Source: JALYNX01 sp963724825
GTDB taxonomy: Bacteria; Actinomycetota; Acidimicrobiia; Spongiisociales; ZC4RG35
Length of the DNA: 64,000 nucleotides
Direction: 5' to 3'
NCBI GenBank assembly: GCA_963724825.1
Contig: CAVRWT010000015.1
Location: forward strand, 31,892-95,891
Shown here: in pieces, positions 59,357-64,000 of the stretch
Numbering within the stretch: the first letter of the stretch is position 1
Layout of the letters: every line of letters begins with the position of its first letter
The notes under the pieces: model-generated
Seen by the model: the letters and a program-made list of their open reading frames with translations, nothing else
Told to the model about the DNA's origin: nothing
The model's database searches: none
Program-made: the position numbers and the translations under genes

Positions 59357-60886
59357 ATGCTGACCGCGCTGATCCTGCTGCCAGTGGCCGGCGCGGTGGT
59401 CCTCGCCCTGGTCCCTTCCCGTCGTCGTGAGCTGCATCTTCCCCTCGGCGTCGCCCTCTCCATCGCCCCGCTGGCTCTCGCCGGCTATCTGTTCTGGGTG
59501 TTCGAGCCCTCAGCCCAATACCAATTCGTCGAGCGGGCCGTTTGGTACGAGCCCTGGGGGATCAGCTGGTATCTGGGAGTGGATGGGATCTCACTGCCGA
59601 TGATCGTGCTCACCGCCCTGCTCGTGCCCATCGCGCTGGGGGCCTCGACCTCGATCACCGAACGGACCAAGGAGTTCGTCATCTTCACGCTGCTCCTCGA
59701 GGCCGGGATGATCGGCTCCTTCCTCGCCCTCGACCTGTTTCTCTTCTTCGTCTTCTTCGAGGCGATCCTGATTCCCATGTACTTCATCATCGGGATCTGG
59801 GGTGGGGAGAGGAGGGTCTACGCCGCGGTCAAGTTCTTCATCTACACCGCGTTCGGATCTGCCTTGCTCCTGGCGGCGATCATCGCCCTCGCCTTCAACC
59901 ACGCCTCACAGTTCGGTGCGCCTTCCTTCGCAATCGACGACCTGATGAAGCTCAACCTGAGCTCGGGGACGGCCACGTGGCTGTTTGCGGCGTTCGCGCT
60001 CGCCTTTGCGATCAAGGTTCCCCTCTTCCCGCTCCACACCTGGCTGCCCGATGCCCATGTCGAGGCGCCAACCGCCGGTTCGATCCTGTTGGCGGGTGTC
60101 TTGTTGAAGCTGGGCACCTACGGCCTGCTCCGTTTCAACGTTGGCCTGTTTCCCGAGACCTCGGTCGACGCCGTTCAGATCATGGGCATCGTCGCGGTGA
60201 TCGGGATCATCTACGGAGCCGTGGTGGCGATCGTGCAGCCCGATCTCAAGAAGCTCGTCGCCTATTCGTCGGTGAGCCATCTCGGGTTCATCGTGCTCGG
60301 TACCTTCGCTCTCACTTCGGGGAGCCTCCAGGGCGCGGTCATCCAGAACGTCAACCACGGCCTGACCACCGGAGCCCTCTTCCTCCTGGTGGGGATGATC
60401 TATGAGCGCCGCCATACCAAGCAGATCGCGGACTTCGGGGGCCTGCAGAAGGTGATGCCCTTGTTTGCGGGGTTCTTCCTGTTCATGGTGTTCGCCTCGA
60501 TCGGCCTCCCCGGGCTCAACGGCTTCGTGGGTGAGTTCCTGGTTCTGATCGGCAGCTATGCGTCTGTGCCCGCTCTTGCCGTTCTGGCCGCCACCGGAGT
60601 GGTTCTCGCCGCGATCTACCTGCTCTGGGCCTACGAGCGGGTGTTCACGGGTGTGCCCGACAAGGAAGCCAACCTGGCTCTGAAGGACCTCTCGGTCAGG
60701 GAGATCTCCCTGCTGGCGCCGCTGGTGGTCCTGGTCCTGGTGATTGGCCTCTACCCGGCGGTCCTGCTGGACAAGATCACGCCTTCGACTGAGGCGGTCC
60801 TCGATCGAATCGAGTCGACGACGAACTATGTGATTCCGGCGCCGGGCAGGCTCGCTGATGTGGTGGTTGCGGAGGCGACGGAATGA
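59357..60886 (+). CDS. nuoM: NADH-quinone oxidoreductase subunit M
   Basis: 509 residues, 14 helices, antiporter-like proton channel subunit. GVDGISLPMIVLTALLVPIA, FVFFEAILIPMYFIIGIWGG (key glutamate), IKVPLFPLHTWLPDAHVEAP (key lysine) and YSSVSHLGFIVLGTFAL are intact. No frameshift, in contrast to nuoL. Confidence 0.95.
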   Translation: MLTALILLPVAGAVVLALVPSRRRELHLPLGVALSIAPLALAGYLFWVFEPSAQYQFVERAVWYEPWGISWYLGVDGISLPMIVLTALLVPIALGASTSITERTKEFVIFTLLLEAGMIGSFLALDLFLFFVFFEAILIPMYFIIGIWGGERRVYAAVKFFIYTAFGSALLLAAIIALAFNHASQFGAPSFAIDDLMKLNLSSGTATWLFAAFALAFAIKVPLFPLHTWLPDAHVEAPTAGSILLAGVLLKLGTYGLLRFNVGLFPETSVDAVQIMGIVAVIGIIYGAVVAIVQPDLKKLVAYSSVSHLGFIVLGTFALTSGSLQGAVIQNVNHGLTTGALFLLVGMIYERRHTKQIADFGGLQKVMPLFAGFFLFMVFASIGLPGLNGFVGEFLVLIGSYASVPALAVLAATGVVLAAIYLLWAYERVFTGVPDKEANLALKDLSVREISLLAPLVVLVLVIGLYPAVLLDKITPSTEAVLDRIESTTNYVIPAPGRLADVVVAEATE

Positions 60887-62343
60887 TCGTCACTCCTGAC
60901 GTCTCCTGGATTGCGATCGGGCCCGACATCGCCCTCGCCCTCGGTGCGGCCGCCGTGCTGTTGATCGAGGTGCAGTGGAAGCCCCGGGCCCTGGTTCTTG
61001 GCTATGTGACGGCGGCGGCGCTGGCTCTCGCCGCCGGGCTCTCGGTTCTTCAGTGGTTCTCCGCCGGGGATGCGGTTGCCACCGGCAGCACCGACACACT
61101 GCTCGCCTTTTCCGGGCTGGTAACGATGGACGGTCTTGCCATCTTTGCCCGCTTCGCGTTGCTGATCGCCACCGGGCTCGGTCTTCTCGCCGGCTGGCGT
61201 TTCGTCGAGGGTCTCGGTCGGAGGGGCGCCGAAGCCCTTGCTCTCGTGCTTCTGGCGACCACCGGCTTTTCGATCATGGTTGCCTCCAACAACCTGGTCA
61301 TGATGTTCCTCGGGCTCGAGGTTGGCTCCATCGCCCTCTATGTGCTGGCAGGGCTGACCAGGGAACGCGCCGAATCCGACGAGGCTGCGATCAAGTACTT
61401 CCTGCTCGGCTCGTTCGCCTCCGCACTCTTCATCTACGGCGTTGCCCTTCTCTATGCCGGCACCGGCTTCTTCGAGATCCTCGACATCCGCCAGTACCTA
61501 TCGGACTTCATCGTTCGGAGTCCCGCCGTGATCTACATCGGGCTTGGGCTCATCGTGGCTGGTCTCGGGTTCAAGGTCTCGGCTGCTCCCTTCCACACCT
61601 GGGCGCCGGACGTCTATCAGGGAGCCCCCGCCGGCATTGTCGGCTACATGGCGGCGGTCGCCAAGATCGCCGGGTTCGTCGCGATCGCCCGGGTGTTGCT
61701 GGTGGCCCTGGGGGACCTCGACGCGACCTGGCTGCCGGTTGTGGCCGGAGTGGCCGCCCTCTCGATGCTCGCCGGCTCGGTGTTGGCCCTGGTGCAGGGC
61801 GACGTTCGGAGAATGCTCGCCTATTCAGGGGTGGCCCATGCCGGGTTCATCATGACTGGGGTCGTCGGCGGGGCCACCGATGGGGTCTTGTTCTATCTGG
61901 CGATCTACTCGATCCAGCTGGTTGGGGGCTTCGCGGTGGTGGCCGTGGTCAGCGGGTTCAGCGGGGCCAGATCCTCGATAGATGAATATCGGGGCCTTGC
62001 CCGACGCAGCCCGGGACTTGCGGCGTGTTTCACGGTTCTCCTGCTCGGTATGGCCGGGCTGCCGCTGACCTCCGGCTTCATCGCAAAGTTCGGCGTCTTC
62101 TCGGACGCCTGGGCCAACGAATACCAATGGCTCGTGGTGGTGGCGGTGCTCGCGTCCGTGATCGCTTTCGCCTTCTACATCAGGCTCATCGTCGTGATGT
62201 ACATGGACGAGGGTGAGGGGGAGAGGTTCAAAGTCGCTGGCTCGGTCCGTTGGGTCCTAGGCCTCGCCGTGCTGGCCACTCTCGTGTGGGGCATCTTCCC
62301 CGCCTCACTCCTCCAATTGGCTGCGGATGCGTTACCGCTCTAG
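60883..62343 (+). CDS. nuoN: NADH-quinone oxidoreductase subunit N
   Basis: 486 residues, ~14 helices. NNLVMMFLGLEVGSIALYVL, FKVSAAPFHTWAPDVYQGAP and LAYSGVAHAGFIMTGVV are the antiporter-like motifs. ATG 60883 overlaps the nuoM stop; the last gene of the nuo operon, overlapping the next gene by 17 bases. Confidence 0.94.
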   Translation: MIVTPDVSWIAIGPDIALALGAAAVLLIEVQWKPRALVLGYVTAAALALAAGLSVLQWFSAGDAVATGSTDTLLAFSGLVTMDGLAIFARFALLIATGLGLLAGWRFVEGLGRRGAEALALVLLATTGFSIMVASNNLVMMFLGLEVGSIALYVLAGLTRERAESDEAAIKYFLLGSFASALFIYGVALLYAGTGFFEILDIRQYLSDFIVRSPAVIYIGLGLIVAGLGFKVSAAPFHTWAPDVYQGAPAGIVGYMAAVAKIAGFVAIARVLLVALGDLDATWLPVVAGVAALSMLAGSVLALVQGDVRRMLAYSGVAHAGFIMTGVVGGATDGVLFYLAIYSIQLVGGFAVVAVVSGFSGARSSIDEYRGLARRSPGLAACFTVLLLGMAGLPLTSGFIAKFGVFSDAWANEYQWLVVVAVLASVIAFAFYIRLIVVMYMDEGEGERFKVAGSVRWVLGLAVLATLVWGIFPASLLQLAADALPL

Positions 62344-63496
62344 GCAACTGATCCTGGCGGCCCTGACCACCTGCTTCCTCATAACCCTGGGCGGCACCGC
62401 ACTCGCTGCCGAGACGGCATCGTCCGATCTGGTCATCATCCCGGAGGGCGAGACTGTCTCCGACGATCTCTATGCCACCGGGCTCAAGGTCCTCGTCCAA
62501 GGTGTCGTCGATGGCGACCTGATTGCCTTCGCAGCCGAGGAGGTGGTGATCTCGGGGCAGGTGACCGGAAATGTGATTGCCATCGCCCCCAAGGTGACGA
62601 TCGAGGGCTCGGTCACCAAATCGGTCCGGGCAACCGGCAGGGAGTTGGAGGTCACAGGGGACATCGGCGGCGACGTCGTGGCCGCGGTCGCCAAGGCAAC
62701 GTTCGGCTCGTCGTCCGAGGTGACCGGCGACGTCGTCATCTGGGGGCTCACCGTGAATGCGGCCGGCTCGATCGGCGGGGACCTCAAAGGCACCCAGCGC
62801 CGTGTCGCTCTCGAGGGTGAGGTAGGCGGAGACGTCAACCTGAGTGTCGGCAGGCTCTCCATCACCGGGCCACTTACGGTTGGGGGCGATCTCGATTACC
62901 GGTCGGGAGTGGAGGCCTCGGGCCTGGATCAGGCGACAGTGGATGGCGCCGTGGTCCACAAGACCCCGGTGCCGCCCAACATCAGAATTCGCGCTCTCAC
63001 CCTGCTCACGAGGATGCTGGTGGTGCTGGGCCTCTCCGCCGCTGCCTTGCTGGTGGCTTGGGGCTGGCCCGAGCGCACCGCCAAAGCCGGCGGCGAAGCG
63101 AGAGCCAGGCCGCTGAAAGCCTTTGGGAGAGGGGCTCTCGTCATCCTCACCCCGCTCTTGCTCGCCGGGGTTGCGGGGCTCATCCTCGCTCTGGCGCCTG
63201 CTTCCGCCAGCCTTCCATTGCTGGCCATCTTCGTTCCGTTGATCTTGGTCAGCGCCGGGATCGTCCTGGCGATGTGCCTGGTCGTCGGGATACCTGCCGT
63301 CCTTGTCCTGGGAGGCCTCCTTCCCGGAAAGCGCGGGATGTTCGGGGCGATCGCCCTGGGCTCACTGCTGGCCGGGGTGGTCTGGATGATCCCGCTCGTT
63401 GGATGGATCGTCCCCCTGGTCATCCTCCCTTGGGGGCTCGGAGCCTGGTTGCTCACCTTCAGATCAGAGGCCGTGGAGGAGCCTTCAGTAGCGTAA
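62327..63496 (+). CDS. Bactofilin-like polymer-forming domain with four membrane helices
   Basis: 389 residues. Signal-like helix (RQLILAALTTCFLITLGGTA), then a right-handed beta-helix of short repeats (GVVDGDLIAFAAEEVVISGQ, VTGNVIAIAPKVTIEGSV, VTGDIGGDVVAAVAKATFGS) like bactofilin/polymer-forming domains, then four helices from ~225. The helix faces outside if the signal is cleaved. It overlaps nuoN, so it is co-transcribed with complex I, but no link in function is known. Confidence 0.8.
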   Translation: MRYRSRQLILAALTTCFLITLGGTALAAETASSDLVIIPEGETVSDDLYATGLKVLVQGVVDGDLIAFAAEEVVISGQVTGNVIAIAPKVTIEGSVTKSVRATGRELEVTGDIGGDVVAAVAKATFGSSSEVTGDVVIWGLTVNAAGSIGGDLKGTQRRVALEGEVGGDVNLSVGRLSITGPLTVGGDLDYRSGVEASGLDQATVDGAVVHKTPVPPNIRIRALTLLTRMLVVLGLSAAALLVAWGWPERTAKAGGEARARPLKAFGRGALVILTPLLLAGVAGLILALAPASASLPLLAIFVPLILVSAGIVLAMCLVVGIPAVLVLGGLLPGKRGMFGAIALGSLLAGVVWMIPLVGWIVPLVILPWGLGAWLLTFRSEAVEEPSVA

Positions 63497-63525
63497 GTCT
63501 TGACTTACCGTAAGCCATCGCTTAC
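63493..63525 (+). promoter_or_regulatory. Tandem palindromic operator with embedded promoter, upstream of the ArsR gene
   Basis: GTAAGT-CTTG-ACTTAC (63493-63508) and GTAAGC-CATC-GCTTAC (63510-63525) are two perfect palindromes, centres 17 bp apart. A -35-like TTGACT (63500) and a -10-like TACAGT (63523) with 17-bp spacing lie within them, putting the start of transcription near the GTG at 63536 (leaderless). Typical autorepression by an ArsR dimer. Confidence 0.7.
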
Positions 63526-63535
63526 AGTAGGTTTC

Positions 63536-63841
63536 GTGCTTGCCACCGCCCAATTCGATGCCCTCGGAGATGCCACCAGACGCGACGTCATGGGGATTCT
63601 CCTGGAACGCCCCCGGTCGGTCGGCGAAATCGCTGCCCGGCTTCCGGTCAGTCGTCCGGCGGTCTCCCAGCACCTCAAGGTGTTGGAGGGATCGGGTCTG
63701 GTGACACACCGCGCCGAGGGAACACGCCGCATCTACTCGACCTCGGCTTCGGGTTTGGCCGAGTTGCGGCTTGCGATCGAACAGATGTGGGATGAATCGC
63801 TGGCCCGGTTCGCCGCGGCCGCAGAAGAGGAGAACTCATGA
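63536..63841 (+). CDS. ArsR-family transcriptional regulator
   Basis: 101 residues from GTG 63536. Winged helix: ATAQFDALGDATRRDVMGIL, LLERPRSVGEIAARLPVSRP, AVSQHLKVLEGSGLVTHRAE and GTRRIYSTSASGLAEL. There are no metal cysteines, so it is of the non-metal, SRPBCC-linked ArsR type. The stop overlaps the next start. Confidence 0.9.
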   Translation: MLATAQFDALGDATRRDVMGILLERPRSVGEIAARLPVSRPAVSQHLKVLEGSGLVTHRAEGTRRIYSTSASGLAELRLAIEQMWDESLARFAAAAEEENS

Positions 63842-64000
63842 GCACAGAAACGATCCCGGCGGTCCTCCGCTCGGTCGAGGTTTCCATTCCGCCGGAGCGC
63901 GCCTTCGACGTGTTCACCCGTCGCATGGGCGAGTGGTGGCCGATGCACACCCACTCGATAGCAGAGGAGCGGGCGGTCGGACCTCAGGTTTGAGGGGTGG
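63838..64000 (+). CDS. SRPBCC/AHSA1-family protein (runs off the window, probable frameshift)
   Basis: Begins TETIPAVLRSVEVSIPPERA, then FDVFTRRMGEWWPMHTHSI, the start of an AHSA1-type SRPBCC domain. The frame stops at 63992 (ERAVGPQV), yet another frame reads LRFEGW there, so one base is probably wrong near 63978. ArsR plus SRPBCC pairs are common; the SRPBCC protein binds small hydrophobic ligands. Substrate unknown. Confidence 0.7.

Noticed and set aside
1..64000. tRNA, rRNA and CRISPR arrays
   Set aside because: No T-loop/acceptor pairs, rRNA motifs or regularly spaced repeats with unique spacers were noticed on reading either strand; a covariance search was not possible.

Overview
The window is about 64 kb of GC-rich, tightly packed bacterial chromosome. 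It has many 1-4 base start/stop overlaps and frequent GTG/TTG starts. An MshA-type mycothiol glycosyltransferase followed by a YbjN-like gene, an RsiG-like anti-sigma factor, an F420-type LLM oxidoreductase, a MenJ-like geranylgeranyl reductase, Rex and a B12-dependent ribonucleotide reductase point to Actinomycetota. Acidimicrobiia or a neighbouring deep lineage is my best guess; this is inference, as there is no rRNA or tRNA to confirm it.

Layout. 1-3.4 kb: ABC export system (NEW3-domain protein, ATPase, permease) and a Dabb protein. 3.5-10.6 kb: NCS2 purine permease, a DUF6582-like/class III cyclase fusion, DUF6855 protein, zwf, CorA, a molybdopterin oxidoreductase with its flavin reductase, and a VOC protein. 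10.7-14.7 kb: a soluble histidine kinase and a CPA2 antiporter fused to a GlnD-like HD-ACT-ACT tail. 14.7-17.1 kb: PD40 lipoprotein, ankyrin protein, NTF2-like protein and an HNH remnant. 17.1-20.7 kb: nrdJ with two NrdR boxes. 20.7-25 kb: three alpha/beta hydrolases (one haloalkane dehalogenase-like, one a chimera), a YczE-type protein and a hypothetical. 25.1-31.3 kb: MoaD joined to a membrane protein, an M23 peptidase, RsiG-like protein, asparaginase, GNAT protein, mshA and ybjN. 31.6-34.7 kb: CAP protein, a Clp1/Grc3-like kinase divergent from a SAM hydrolase, and a thioredoxin-fold protein. 34.7-44.2 kb: two divergent respiratory operons. 44.2-47.3 kb: rex, geranylgeranyl reductase, LLM enzyme. 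47.4-62.3 kb: a complete nuoA-N operon. 62.3-64 kb: bactofilin-like membrane protein, ArsR regulator with its operator, and an SRPBCC protein at the edge.

The respiratory block is the most distinctive part. The leftward operon encodes a CcoN (cbb3 oxidase subunit I) homologue that has lost every metal-binding histidine, with a CcoO-like and a second membrane-anchored monoheme cytochrome c. The rightward operon encodes a b6f-type split quinol:cytochrome c reductase with a two-[4Fe-4S] ferredoxin, a Rieske protein, and a di-heme cytochrome c carrying calcium-repeat-like motifs. Both cytochromes c of the left operon and the cytochrome b C-terminal subunit of the right operon begin with the same ~30-residue module, which ties the two operons together. 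Complex I upstream and Rex suggest a menaquinone/NADH-centred electron chain.

About 20 apparent single-base indels, often in G/C runs, break otherwise well conserved genes. This looks mainly like residual sequencing error, so broken genes are described across the frameshift. Three small repeat families are present. One (92-96 bp) lies in the 5' end of nuoL, flanked by a 38-bp duplication that keeps the reading frame.
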